DNA of 64,000 bases from Camarhynchus parvulus. Its lineage: Eukaryota; Chordata; Aves; Passeriformes; Thraupidae. The translations under genes and the position numbers were made by a program. The notes below the pieces were generated by a model. It was not told the origin of the DNA. It did no database searches and worked only from the letters and a program-made list of their open reading frames with translations. Below, one piece after another: positions 1 through 13,155 of the stretch. The number at the start of each line of letters is the position of its first letter. Position 1 is the first letter of the stretch. The stretch is taken from the NCBI RefSeq assembly GCF_901933205.1, contig NC_044571.1, positions 58,093,994 to 58,157,993 of the forward strand. Reading direction: 5' to 3'.

Positions 1-3000
1 GCTGGAGGAAAGACAGATTTGGGGCTACGATTCTTCCTCTCTCAAATTAGAATCTTGTGGATGAACAGATTCACTCTGCCAAGAGGACACCAAACACAGG
101 TCAGAGGAAAGGAAAGAAGAAAACAAGTCAAATTATGGGGTTATTTTACAAGGAGCTGTGCCTCCAAAGAGCAGCTCTGGGAGGGTGCAAAGAGCTTAGG
201 GACCTGCCCATAGGCTGTAAGTTCAGGGTGCAATGGCAAAGAAGGGGGAGTTTGTTTTGAGTGACACATTTCCTCATCAGCAATTTTAGGGTTTGATGCT
301 GTCACAGATAACACAATTTTAAGGTAATGCTGAAACCGTTAATTCAATGGAGGAAGTAGGAAATAGTAACCTGAAATGGCATATTTCTCCCTAAAATTTC
401 TTGTCGGTGAATATTCAAACAAGACCAGGGGGTTTACCTTTAATTAGCACTGATCAATGCAATATGCCATGTGAAATTGGACAAGCTCTCCTAATGACCC
501 AGGAAACACAGATAAAAAAGAGAAATGTGAACCCAGTTCTTTTTACCCAGTTTGAAGTGGAAGAAAACACAATTCAAACCACTTACCTATAGATGCCTGT
601 GCAAAAAGGTTAGTCCCCTAAATGACCTGTTTAGAGAATGGAGTAAGGCAGACACTCACAGACGACAGTCCAGACTCCAGGTGTGCTGAACTGGACTCTG
701 GTGTCTCTTTTTCCTTTGTGGTGGTTATATATGCAATACAAATTTGACTGATTATGCACATGCCAGCACAAATCATAGTCTGTATTAAATATACGATTGC
801 TGTAGGTAAGTATATAACACAATTGCCACTTTGGCAATATTCATCGACAGTGTGGTTGCAAGCCCTGCCACACCAGCCAGATTCAATACTATTTCCAATT
901 GCTGAAATGCAGGAAGAAATAAAAGTGTTTTATTATTTTATAGCATCTTTAGCTCTTCTGTGCTGACAATAAAGAGCTCGATTGTGTTTTTAAGATGAAA
1001 TCTGTTCTGGAATAGTGGTGTGTTTTTTTTAGTTAGTATATAGTTAAACTGTCAAAGGAAGGACAGTTGATGTCAGAAAGGTTCATATTTATTCATGTTT
1101 AAATTGAGGTTGGCTGTGTTTGCTCTCATTACTGCTGTCATAAATGGTCAAGGACATCTAGGTATGTGTTTTCATAAATGATGTGATCATTCCAATTCAG
1201 CAATTTTGAATACCAAGTCCTATAGCTCCATTACAGTTTCTAAAGTGCTCCTGTTGCAGCACTATTTAGGAATCTGAAACCTACTTATCTCTTTTAGAAA
1301 TGCAATTTTTATGACAACTCAGAGCAGCTTAATATCACTTCTTGAAACTGAGATTTCAAAATCAGAATTGTGTGGTCAGCCAATCCACTGTGACAGCGGG
1401 CAGTGCAGTGGAGGTGAATGAGAATTGCTTATGCCTTGGGGAACACATTTATTTATCGATACTGAAATAGCTTCATTTTAAACAGCAAGGACAGAGAGAA
1501 ACAAAGGTGAAAAATCCTCTATCTAATATTTATCAATTTCAGACACGTGTCTAAGACCACAGACAATTTGATTCATACATTGCAGTGATTTTTCTCTTTG
1601 CTGCATGCAGTATCTCTGAATTTTCTTTCAATTAAAATATAAAGGCACACATCAAATCATTTCTGCTTACAAAGACAAGACCACCTAGTGATTTTTGTAT
1701 GTTTAATTTGCTGTCTCCTGCCACAAATGCTTGAGGCTTTGATTAGCTTTATCTTACTTGAAAGAGGCACCCCATGTAGAAGGAGACAGGGTGATAAGCT
1801 TTCCTGTTGTCTCTGCAATTCTGAGGGAAGGTTGCTCCATTCTGATTCCTGAGCTACCTGGAAAATACACTTTAGAAATCAAACAGGCTCTTATTCTTCT
1901 TAACCACTTAGCCTATTTCAAACACCAAAAATTGAAGAATTTTCTGATTATTGACATGTTGAACTAAGCGTATTTCCCAAACCAAGGACTGCAAAGTCCT
2001 TTTTATAATCTGTTAAATAGAGTTTCATTTTATTTCCTATATACTTTTCTACTTCTTTTTGTGTTATTTATGTGTATGTGCCAATATTTGTGTCTGCTTA
2101 ATTATCTGTAGTTTACTTTGAAGACTGTCATAAACTTGACAAGTCCATCTTTTTTCTTTTTCCCTCAGACATTTAAAGACGGAAGGGGAAAGGACTGAGC
2201 CTGAAGAAGAGAAGGAATGCTGAAGGAAAAAAGTAAATTTGCAATTTTGAGAAGCCTTAGATTGGGTGTAATATTTAGACAGAATTGAATGAATATACTT
2301 TGTCAGGGCTAGATTTCAGCTGTGCTACAATTTATAGTTATGTCAAGCTTGCCTGCAGCAGGTGGATCAACTCTTTTTTTTTTTCAAGTATGCATAAATT
2401 TAAAGAAAAACAGTTCCTTTACAAATACAGCTACAGGGTGGATTTAAATAAAAAATACTGATGATTGTTAGCCACTTACAAAGCACCTTTAACTCAGTAA
2501 TGAAGCCTGAGTTAAAATACAAAATACAAAATGATTCAGTGTTCACAAAATATTAGAGCAATGGGAAAGAGTACATTATGAGTACTTGTTTTTCTTGTGT
2601 CTTTTTGGTTCTTAGGTAGTTAATTATGGGTATCATCTGCAGGGATAAAAATTTTACATTTGTTCTACATAAATAAACACATGGTACTGGATATGATGGC
2701 AATAAATAACCTTAAATTGTATGCCTAAAAATAATGTCTTAAACAGATATCAAATTAACTGAGGAATCTCTACCCATAGCTTGTAATTTTTCTTTTGTTT
2801 GTAGATTCCTTGTCTTGCAAAGAAAGTTTTTTTCTCTTGTGTTTTTAATTACATTTTGACTCTCATTTTTTTAAACGTTTTTTTCTCTGTAGCATAGCAA
2901 TTAGGTATACACCATTATTACTGATCAAATTATTAAACAATGGAGCATTAAAACAGAAATAATTTGCCATGTGCCTTATATATTGGCCTTACTTAGTTGC

Positions 3001-3412
3001 AAAAACTCTTAAAAAACCAACAATAAAAGCATTTTTCCTCAATTGCATTTGCTTACACCATAAAATCAGGAAATGTGTTAAAGGTCCCAGATCAGAAAAA
3101 AAAAATTCCACGAAACTGAAAGCAGAAGTCACCAGAATAAAAATATAAGAAATTTCCAAAATCTTCATATGCAAAATATTATATCTCAGAACACTGAACA
3201 ATGAAACTGTCCAATCACATGCTCTATTGTCAACTGGAAATCTTAGCCTTCTCTAAAGGATATTTCAGGAATGGAAACAGAGCATATATAGACAAACTTG
3301 CCTGGACCATGGGAATCTGAATGTTCAAAAGATCTCCAGATTTTAATTTAAAATGTGTTTAACTCATTGTAATTAACCTATGAAGCTCAGATAGAAAGTG
3401 AATTGGGAAAGG
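1..3412. other. Non-coding AT-rich DNA, nothing recognised
   Basis: No gene, RNA gene or repeat family could be recognised on either strand. Open frames are all under about 75 codons and lack family motifs. The texture is ordinary AT-rich intergenic or intronic vertebrate sequence. Confidence 0.6.
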
Positions 3413-3515
3413 GAAAAAAAAAACCACCACCACCACCACCAACAACAAAAAACCCAACAAACAAACAAAAAAAAACCAAACCCAGAAAAACCAAAACCAC
3501 AAAAAAAAAGCCAAA
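3413..3515 (+). repeat. A/C-only low-complexity tract
   Basis: About 100 bases are built almost only from A and C on the plus strand, with short CCA, CAA and CAAA runs and only isolated G. It is a simple or low-complexity repeat. Similar tracts recur in the window at 24,774 and 41,038, and as T/G on this strand at 43,003, 43,742 and 54,237. Confidence 0.85.
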
Positions 3516-3611
3516 AAACTCAAGCCTGTTTCCAGTATAGCAGATAAATAGGTAGCTATTACCTAGATATTGTTTTTAGATAGTTTACCTCTGTAGAGAT
3601 CTTAAAATGGG

Positions 3612-3650
3612 ATTGCTTACCAGTAATGAGTTTTTCCCTAGGTAAGCAAT
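3612..3650. repeat. Perfect 10-bp inverted repeat (stem-loop)
   Basis: ATTGCTTACC at 3,612-3,621 is the exact reverse complement of GGTAAGCAAT at 3,641-3,650, with a 19-base spacer. No flanking target duplication or transposase was seen, so this is a bare hairpin that may have arisen by chance. Confidence 0.7.
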
Positions 3651-6600
3651 TGTTTTTGCAGACATGTACTATGTTAAAAGGACCTACTTGCTTGTAGCCC
3701 ATATATACCTGTAATTTGCCTGTAAACTATATAGAGTGTTTGTAGGGAAAAAGTAAAAAAATGTACTTAGTTCTGAAAGATTTTATTCCGGTTCTGGCTT
3801 TTTCATATACATTGTTTTCTTTAAGCATTTAGGTTAACATTGAAGTTCATTAAGATGCTTAAGCTTAGTTGCATAAGGGGCATAACAGAGTAGACCAGAT
3901 AGCTTACTAAAATTGCAGCTCAGCTGGAGATTTTATTTTGGTATATTTCAGAAAAAATAATGTCCATCTTTCAAGTTTAAACAAAACAAGGCCCATTTTT
4001 TTATAGCCTTCGGTGCTTTAAGGATAAAACAGCCAGCAAAACTTTCCACCTCCCCAGATGTCATGCCCCATTTCATTTAACAACAAGAAGTGCTGGGGAA
4101 AGGTGCTGCACTGTTTCATCAGAGCTGCGTTTTTGGTATGACTCCACAACACTGCACCAAATGTTAAACAGGGGAAGCAGAAAGAGGAGATATTGTTGTT
4201 CTTGTGTCTCGAAATAGGCTGGACAGGGTTGCCCTCTCCATGGGTCCCAAGCTTCTCTGCAATATCAGCGCAAAATTTAAGGAGAGGGGTACAGGAATCA
4301 AGTGTTGTCACGCTGGATCTGTTTAAGGAGGTACGTTTGGGAAAGGGGTGTTTAGGTACTATGAATATCTGTGAAAGACCTGGAATGCAATAAAAATAAT
4401 ATTATAGTTTATAATTAAATAAGACATTGAATTTTACTATCAATATGACATTCACGAAGCTATACCTAAGGTTAGATTTTGCATTTAAAAAGAGTTTCTA
4501 TCTTTTCATCGTTTACAGAGGTCCCAAACATATTAAGAGCACTTCCTATTTGTGTATGGCATTTTTACTGGTGAATGAAAACGTGCAGAGAAAATTAGAT
4601 TAAAAAAAAACCATGCCTTAAAACCAGTCCGTATCAGAAGGTTCATTTGTGCTCCCAGGTCTTAATAATGTAATCAGTTTTCAGAGAAAAATAAAATTGA
4701 AAACTAGTGAATTTCTCATTTGAATATATTCTGAGAGGTTAAGATTCATTTTCCTATTCTACATAAATAAAAGTTTTCTTGGACTCAAGCAACTAATGTT
4801 ACTTGGAATGAAAGTGTAGTTAATGTATAAAGAGAAAAAAAAGGTAAAAATATGTAAACAAATGGTTTTAAAATATATTATCATAAATTTCAGTTCAGTA
4901 GGTTTGGATTTTTACTTTATACTCAAGATTGGACACAATATATTAATGTGAGTGTTACTTCAGCCCTTTTAAAGGTTTGACTGTTTTTGGTTGCATAATT
5001 CATAGCATTAATATCCATATATTATAGGATGTATTGGTTCTGAAAGCTTGTTTAAATACTGCAGTATTTTAAATAGGTATTTAAATCTTAAAATAATGTT
5101 GGTGTCTAGGCTTAAAGCTGCAAGCACTCAACACAGACTACCCTCGCTCTGATTGAAGAAAGCCATTAAACTTTGTCTCATTAAAGTTTATTGACTTAAG
5201 CATAGGCCTGAAGCCAGTTATGTGTTTAAATTCTGCTCCTCAAATAGATCTGATTTCCTGAATGCTGAATTAAATTCTAATGCATATTGTGTTGAATGGA
5301 CCACTGGCTATTAATGCAATCACACAGAATGTGTGTGCAATGTCAGAAAAAAGTTTAAGATACTATGTTCTTGAACTAGAAAGAGATCCCTGAATCCTGG
5401 GGATCCAGTGGTAGATTCAAATAGAGAAAAGGGCTACTATGAAGCAGAATGTCCAAACAAAAGATAATCCATAGCTTGCTTGCTCTCTTTTTTTTCCAAA
5501 ATATGATAAAAAAAATCTTTCTCTTGAGGGGGATTGACATCGTCCTTTCCCGAAGCTGATTAATCTCTAACAAAAGTGTATCGTTCCCCTCTTCTTACCT
5601 GCATTAACACTTATTCCCAACCTTATAACAATAAAGGCCTTCTGGAGAAATTTAAAGTGTCCAGCCTGCTTGTGTGACCCTTAAAAACAGTCCCACCTGC
5701 AAAAAGGTGCATATCTTTATACTGTGAATGGCTACATCACACTCCTCCTCACCGCTGCTCTGTGCCCTGCTGACAGCAGCACTAAAATGCTGGTGGGGTG
5801 ACAGCTGCCCTGCTCTGTCTTTGGTGCCTGGATTAAACTGAACCTGCAGCCCTGCTTGTGTCACACCTCACCACAGCATCTACTTAGATGATGCGTTGCT
5901 GCAGTACATAACCACAGGATTGTCAGTCAGAAGATGGCACAAGCTTGGATAAACAGATCTAAGAGCAGGTTCAGTTTAATTACAGGACAGAAGGTGCCAT
6001 GATGTTCCTTGGAGAAAAAACACTTGTGCCAAGAATTAATATGCTCTGCATTGCTGTGCAATGGTCTGACAAATACGTTGAAGCATCTGAAGAGAGTTCA
6101 CACAGACTTTGTCAAAACAGTAATTCTAAAACAAAGATGAAAATTGAAAATCCTAATACCTTCTTCATACCCCTCAACCCCCCCAGATTCTAACTATAAT
6201 CTGTATTTCAGTGCTTCAGAGCAGGTTTACAGGGACACTGTCAGATTAGATTTAGCTTATAATGTAAGCTATATAAAGAGAAGTTGTTATTGGAGGAAAC
6301 AGTTTTGTTATCTTTCTTAAGGATAAACATTCTTTTTGTGCACCGTTACACCAAATAGCTAAACAAGGAAGTCACTGTTACTTGAGGGAATCAAGTAACT
6401 ATAAAAAACAGTGTACACCAATCCTATTTAACATTTCATTTGCTTTATGAGCCGCTATCATACTTATGTGTTTTTTTTTTTTAATTTGTTTTAAAATTGA
6501 ACAGATGAGGTCATGTTCACAATTTATTACTACGTAGTTGGTGGTCAAAATAGTATTTTATTACAGGGTTTTGTGTTTCTGTTGTTATTTTTTTGGACTC

Positions 6601-6719
6601 AGCTATTGCAAGTTGAACTCAGAATCCTACAGTAGTATGAGAGCATTTTCAAAATAAAGTCTAATTTTATGGCAAGTTTAAGCAACAAGTTTATAAAGTC
6701 AAATATAAAACTGCAGAAT
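3651..6719. other. Non-coding DNA, no recognised feature
   Basis: No genes or known repeats were recognised. Two patches, about 4,015-4,330 and 5,640-5,880, are richer in G+C than their surroundings and might be old repeat or pseudogene remnants, but I could not match either to a family. In the second patch a short motif (GCTTGTGT with similar flanks) occurs near 5,668 and again near 5,855. Confidence 0.5.
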
Positions 6720-6870
6720 ATTTATATATATACTACATATAGCAGTATAACTGCATTAAGCATATGTATACATATGTTTATATATATATATGTGTAAGTA
6801 TCTGAACTTTAGCACTTTATTCTATATATTCTTTTTTTAGACTATTTATATATATATATAAATATATGCT
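6720..6870. repeat. TA-rich simple-repeat block with 16-bp palindrome
   Basis: Several short TATATA runs alternate with other A/T-rich sequence. CATATGTATACATATG at 6,761-6,776 is a perfect palindrome. This is typical TA-microsatellite decay; no function is implied. Confidence 0.8.
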
Positions 6871-9800
6871 TTTGTATGTGTTAACATATATGTGATAGCA
6901 AATACATGAACACCAAAAACAACACAATTTTCCACATACTGTCATCTTTCTGCCAAGTTAAACGTAGTTTATGCCATTCCCAGATTGTCTGAAGTTAGAT
7001 ATTTGTACTGACAGCACATGATTTTATTGTGAAGCTGTTCGGGAGAAGCCAGAACTTTTGGCTTCTGGGTTACATGTAGGTTTTGAAGGGAAGGGTTTGG
7101 CTACTTATGACAACGTTCAGCTGCTGTATTGACAAATGCGGAGCTGGAACTGTAACAGTTTTTTTTTTTTGGGGGGCGGGGTTTATGCATAAAAATAAAT
7201 GCGCAAAAGGCTAAATTGTTTGGATTATAAAATCAGAGTAATATTCTTTATCAGAGGATTATTAGTGAAGGAGTTTTATAGTTCCTATTTTATCACCCTA
7301 ACTATCGAATTTCTTAGGAATCAAACAAGCCTATTGTTCTGTTCTCCATGCAAGTAGAATAAAAGGTCTGGTGCATTTATAATCGAGACAACGCAACTAA
7401 AAAAAAAAAAGTCAGGGAAAGAGGAAAGCACAGAAGCAGCGAGATCAGCTTACTGTTTTCTTGTGAGAGTTTGGAGCTTTTTTATTTTGCTTTGTTTTGT
7501 TCTCTATCTGGTGTTTTTCTTTCCTGGCTAATAATTTTTGATTTCTTAGTGGGGATCATGTTAGTAGGAAGATAATGGGATGAAAAATAATAAAGACAGA
7601 GAAGTTTGAGATTTGGGGTCACATCCGAACACTCTGGGCTTCAGGGAATGAACCACACAGCCAGTTACTTCAGGGACAGGATATTCTCTATATAATCTGC
7701 AAGAAATAAAATAGAACTGCGATCAATCCCCACAAAAAAAAAAAATCTGTTGAGAGATGAACTCTGTTCTTTGCCCCTTAAAATCTTTCTACAACAGCTG
7801 TCCTGGTTTAAGTTTTTGCCTGGCTTATCCCTGTAATTCTTTTCTTGAGCATTTCAGGGCTTAAGGAGAGCTGAAGTACAGGGGAGGAGGGATTGTCCCA
7901 GAGATCCAAGTTGCTCCTGGAGCTTCCTTAGTTAATGAAATAATGTACACAACACAAAAGAATGTTTTTTTCTATAAAAACAACTATTTATTGGTGCATA
8001 TCAGCATAATTATGCCTGTAACTGTTTCTGTTACTGTATAATGCATACTAAAACCCTTTGCCTGTGCAAGTAAGCTGGATATATCTGCTTAAAACCACAA
8101 TCTAAATTATACTAAAAATATTTTCCTGTGTTGTACAAATTTAGCATGAAGAGAGAAATGTTGTTTTATTGAAGTTTAAACGTCATTGCTTATGGGAACA
8201 AATCAGACAAGGTTAAGAGTCTGTCTTTGAGAAGTCCTACAGGTGCATTCTCTGCAGCCTTGTCACTGAATCATTGAAATCACAGTCCTTATTGGAGCAC
8301 AACACTGATCTTATCTGACTTGCACACCTGGGTCACAGTCTGTAGAGAACAGAGCATGTGGAAGGCAGGAGGGAAGGGACTTGGGCACACCTTGCAATGG
8401 GTTGAAAACATATCCAGCATGTCCATCCAGACCTGTTTGTTTGGAGGTGCCCTTGGGTCATTCAGCTCAAATAGAGCAGGAGGTATTAACCAGGCATTAA
8501 GACAAATGGGCCAGATCATCTACTGGACCAGGGTTTTTATTGGAGTTACTGTTTCAAGCTGTTGGCAATATATGAAAGTCATCACTGTCCTGGTTTATAT
8601 TCAGTTGATGTTTTCATGGTTATCTTCACTACCATCAGTGTTATAAATATTGTTTTTTAATGAAAGCTTAATATTTCCATTTTCTAAATATAAAGGAATA
8701 GAATTGCTAAAAAACATATGGAGAAAAGAAAAGAAAAATAAAGTTGAAAATTGCCTCTGTTTCAGAATAATCTAATGAAGGATTGTTAAACATATTTTTC
8801 CTCCATGTTTCTTCTACCTATCTCCATCTTTGATAAAGTAACCGAGATAGTGATTCTCCTACTACTTTATGTTTGTGTATTTTTCTCTCTGGATATTTTT
8901 TTACTGTTTGACTGTAAGGATTTCTGGCGTACTGTGTTGTTCGTATCGTAAGGTTTACTTTAACTAATAGAGACATTTCATGTGCCAAAACTCTGCTGCT
9001 GCACTGCTGTCTGCTAGTCTAAAGCTCAAAGAAACATACCACAGGAGGAGAAAACATGTTATAATTGTATAACTTCCTGGGTTTTGCTTTTTTTGTTATA
9101 TATTTTTTGTTTTCCTGAGGGCTGGGGGAGGAGGGAAAAGGCACAGAAATAGGAATACTGGCATGGTTCCTGATTTGTTTGTATTCAGGTCAGTAGACAG
9201 TGGCAGGACTGCTTCTGAGTGTTTCTCTCCTACCGTTGTACCCTATCCAGCCCTGTGACAGGGACATCAAAAAAATTTGGCTTGTATTTCTGTTTTGTAA
9301 TATCTGCCAGAGTGCTGCTCTATTTTCATCCTGAAGCATTGAGAAGCTAGAAAAACAACTGTATTATATAAGAAACCTTTTCCAAAAAAAAGATTCTGCA
9401 CTATTTGAAGAATAATTGCTAGCAGCCATTTAGTTACCAATATATGCAGAGAAAGGTAACGTTCAAATTCCATTAAATATTGCATATCAGACTATGGTGT
9501 ATCTGGATACACAAGCACACATAGCACAATCATTTTGTGCTACCACTCTCTGTGCTTCGTATGGCCTTGGGCTGACTACAAAATATCTGATCCGAGTTCT
9601 GCGTCAGAAGTGCAAAACTAACTCTGCTGCCTTTCACTTTTTTCCAGAAAAAAGTGAAGCACACCAACGGGAAGAAATTAAGATCTGCTTGTAAGACTGG
9701 GAATTTCTCAGTAAAATATTTTGGCACCTACTAAACCTCTGAGAGATACTTGGTACCGTCTATATGCTTTACTGGCTATTTATTTTTGTTGCTTCTTTTT

Positions 9801-10082
9801 CTTCATTTGAGAGACACTATTGTAAAAGCAGTGCATCAACAGGTTGTCAAGATTAAAAGTCTCAGCCTTGGGAACAGCCCATTTTCATCATATCAGACAT
9901 ATCATCCTGTCTCATACATTACTCAGTTGAAGGAAAGAGACCAGAAGCTAGGAAAATCGAAAAGTATAAAGTAGAAATTATCAGTAAGCAGATGAAATAC
10001 ATTGCTTTAATGGAGTCTACAGAGTTACTCTGACAGCCTTTCCCTAAAATGTTATGAGCCACCTGGAACTTGGGGGAATTCA
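6871..10082. other. Non-coding DNA, no recognised feature
   Basis: No gene or repeat family was recognised. The longest frames, including 108 codons at 8,320-8,646, have no motifs and overlap antisense frames of similar length, so they look like chance openings. A short GC-box-like stretch after a T-run at about 7,160-7,185 is isolated, with no adjacent transcription unit. Confidence 0.5.
9633..9658. repeat. Perfect 11-bp inverted repeat (stem-loop)
   Basis: TTCACTTTTTT at 9,633-9,643 pairs exactly with AAAAAAGTGAA at 9,648-9,658 around a 4-base loop. On either strand the right arm is A-rich and not followed by a T-run, so it does not resemble a terminator. It is most likely incidental. Confidence 0.65.
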
Positions 10083-10200
10083 GAGAAAGGATAATAACAA
10101 TACTCTGTAGTTTTTAGTGCCTTTCAAATAAGGGTCTCAAAACACTACACAAACATTAATCAAATGTCATAACAGTGCTGTGAGATAATAATATATTATT
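10083..10200 (+). mobile_element. Possible ancient SINE/LINE-tail remnant
   Basis: The order of short motifs (a 'GCCTTTCA'-like start, 'CACTACACAAACATTAAT', then 'TGCTGTGAGATAATAAT') resembles a widespread old vertebrate interspersed repeat in which 'agcactttacaaacatta' precedes 'cctgtgaggta..attatta'. The match is from memory and highly diverged, so the family is left unnamed. Confidence 0.3.
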
Positions 10201-12762
10201 ATTCAAAACCAACAAAAGATCCTTTAAAAATAAAAGCAAGCTAATGTTTCAGTGTATTTGAGTGCAATCCAATTAAACAGTCTCCCTTGGTGTAGTTTTA
10301 GCAATAACTTTCCCTAATTGTGGTGAATAAGGGATTGGGTCAGCATTGTGCCAGAACCACTACCAGCCCTTACACGTTGTACACTTTCCTGGGATGTAAT
10401 CTAATATCTAATAAAGCATCCATTACCCTGGATCCTAGAATTTTATCCTGCTACCCCCATATGAAAAACAGAGAGTAGTACCTTTGCATTCAACCAAGAC
10501 TTTGAAAATGTTTCTCTCAATTTCCCCTAGATCAGAGATCCACATGGAGAGACAAGAAACAGGACTAGTTATGCATGCAAACCAGTTTGATCAGGAAAGA
10601 AAAAAAGACTGGAACAAGAAGATTTAACAAAAAGTATCTAAAGTTATGGTTAAGCAGCTGCCTAGAGGGCTAATGACTAGGCAGTGTTTCACTGTATGAC
10701 TGTCCATGTTTTATCACATAACTGATGAATCTAAAAATCTTTTTATGAGTAAGTATTTGTTAACTGTCCAATGCTAATAATTACTTGGCTCCGGATGACG
10801 TATGCACTAGAGCTCCTGTAGTTAATATACGTTGATTTGATTACATATAAGAGGATGGGCTCAAGCGAAAAATTAATTATAACCATAAAGGTTGCAGGAA
10901 ATGGCTGACTGCTTAATTTGTACCTAAATGTGAGGTTTAGGTTGTTTTTATTATTATAACTTGCTTCATCTTATAACTGAGTTACTGGGTTAAAACATTC
11001 ATAAATATGTCTTGGAATGTTAGTTCATTACTAGAAACAGTGTCAAGAAAGCTTAGCAGTCATATCATGCAAACATCTATCTTATAATTAAAACTCAATT
11101 AATATGTTTGCAACAAATATTTGCTGCTTAGGATGTCTACAAAAATTGCTTAATGGAATCTAAATTTAATCCCTATTAAGAACCCTTTAAATTTGATCAC
11201 AAATCTTTATTTCCACTTCACATTTTAAACATAAAAAGGGGCTCAAGAAGCCACATCATTTAAATCACAAAAGATCTATATCTTGTCTAGATCAATCTTT
11301 AATAAATTACGTTATTGTGGCAGTCTGCACATAAGGGCAAAAAGAGTTTTTGCAGAAAAAATCAACCAAACAAATCCACATACCCAAACAACTTGTAATT
11401 GCTGTGCTTTTGAAATGCAGTCTCTTATTTCCCTCCCTTGTGTGGGGAAGCATCAAATTCACCTAGATAGGCAGATTCCTTCATTCACTGAAAGCCTCAG
11501 AAAATCCAAGCAGTAGTGCTGGTGAAACTAGGATTTAGCTGAAAAAAAGCAGCAGGATTGGGTTTAGGACTAATATGTGGTGCTGTCAGTCTGAACTGTG
11601 TCCCTGGTGGACTTATACATTTAGAAGTTGATGGTGATGGTGACATTACTGAAAGGCAAAAGAAAGTATAAAACATCTGCTGGCAAAGAGAGCAAAACAA
11701 AACTGATATGTGCCCCAGAAGGGTTGTAAAGAGAAATGGGGTTAACATCCATAGCAAATGCAAGAGGAAATAATTCTCTCAAAAACTAAACAAGGTGAAA
11801 GCCTGATTCCAGCATTCTACATTAACATTAGGGATCAGAAAACACAGCAGAAAACAGATTTTGTTGACAGAGAGAGGGGAAATGGAGGGAAGGAAAAAAC
11901 CCTGAAACCCTACACACACCGCTAAATTAAAGGAGGGTAGCAGACTTAAATGTCCAGGGTTACTTTTCAAGAGCTGGATTCTTTCCAGACAGAAGGAGAG
12001 GCTGGATTTCATGACGTTCCCCCTTTTCCACTCTGACATCATTGGTATGAGGTGCAACCAAGAAATACTAGGCAAGCAGAGCAGTTCATCTGTTCTTCAT
12101 AACTTCATGTGTGCATCGAAACAGTAGCTGTATGCCCTATATGCACTGTATGAAGAATCCTGCAGGATCTGGCAGTCAGGACTGTCTAAACCTGTGCAGT
12201 AAAACTGAGCACACTCAACATGTTCCTATGTCACACTTTCAGAGGGTAAATTCAAGATTCTAGTTGCCATAAACTTTATTAGACTTGCTACATAGATGCA
12301 TATTGTCTTGAATAGTACCTGAGAGTAGTCACTTTGCTGACTTTTAGGAAAATGACAGAAAAATCTGCAACATGACATTTGATCTGGTAATCAGGTGAGA
12401 ACCCTGGCGCTATAGGCAATGTCTGGAAATCACAATTCTGGTTAATGGCCTTGGAGTCCTCTTTCAAATGAAACAGTGTTAAGTGTCATGTCATGGGCCA
12501 CTAAAATGATTGAACAAGCAGATGATGAATGATGCTTCTCGACTCTTGCCTTATTTTCCTGTAGGTCCCTTTTTCTGTGTGTATGACTGCCCTCTTTCTG
12601 TCTCCAGGCTCCCAAAATTGTGGAAACATAGTTAAAATTGTAAAGATGGAAAAACAGTACACCTAAAACTTCTAATTCATGTGCCACCCTTAGTTTAAAC
12701 CTTATGTTTTCTTAGGTGTCTGAGAGGGGCTAGAGGCATCTGGCAAATACAAAATAGACAAA
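10201..12762. other. Non-coding DNA, no recognised feature
   Basis: No genes or confident repeats. The stretch 10,770-10,980 is rich in TAAT/ATTA motifs, in a style often seen in conserved non-coding elements, but conservation cannot be judged from one sequence. Confidence 0.5.
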
Positions 12763-13155
12763 TGTGGTAGTGCTCCCACTGAAACCATGCTGCCACTTGC
12801 TTCTTCTCCCCCTCCAACTGATGAGGGGGTTGAGATAAGAACAATTTAATGGGAACAGCAATGAGATAAGAAAACAAACAGTAACAGCAACAATATTAAA
12901 AACAAAAGGTATAAGAGAAAGAGAAGATTTATGCAGAAAGTCCACTACAATGCTAACTGTTTCTCCTGCTGCACTTTCTTGCCCCAGAAGGAATTTCTCA
13001 AAAAACAGTAAGACAGCCCCTTTCCGCCACCCCTGACAATGACATGACATGGTATTGAATAAAATTTGGGTTTTGGCCATGCCCACACATATACAAACTC
13101 CATCCCTTCATACTTACTGAAAAAATTAACACTGTCTTTGGCTGAAACCAGAACA
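12763..13155 (-). mobile_element. Old solo LTR of an avian endogenous retrovirus
   Basis: Plus-strand landmarks match, in order, the reverse complement of an abundant bird ERV LTR class: a TGTGG start, CCCCCTCCAACTGATGAGGG, GGGTTGAGATAAGAACAATT, an A-rich stretch with AGAGAAAGAG, a TGACATGGTATTGAATA segment, then GGCTGAAACCAGAACA at the right end. The TG...CA ends fit an LTR. The middle, including the TATA region, appears shortened compared with the copy at 48,073. No internal gag, pol or env sequence lies next to it, so it is read as a solo LTR. The exact left boundary is uncertain; family naming (probably ERVL-like) is from memory. Confidence 0.65.

Noticed and set aside
7160..7185. GC-box-like GGGGCGGGG as a promoter
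   Set aside because: Isolated; no CpG-rich context, first exon or transcription unit nearby.
7796..7830. CTGTCCTGGTTTAAG resembling the first bases of the bird LTR class
   Set aside because: Nothing further of the LTR can be followed downstream.
8289..8660. Overlapping frames of 76 (-) and 108 (+) codons, and a TGTCCTGGTTTATATTC string resembling an LTR start at about 8,587
   Set aside because: The LTR-like resemblance stops after about 15 bases and the frames lack motifs.
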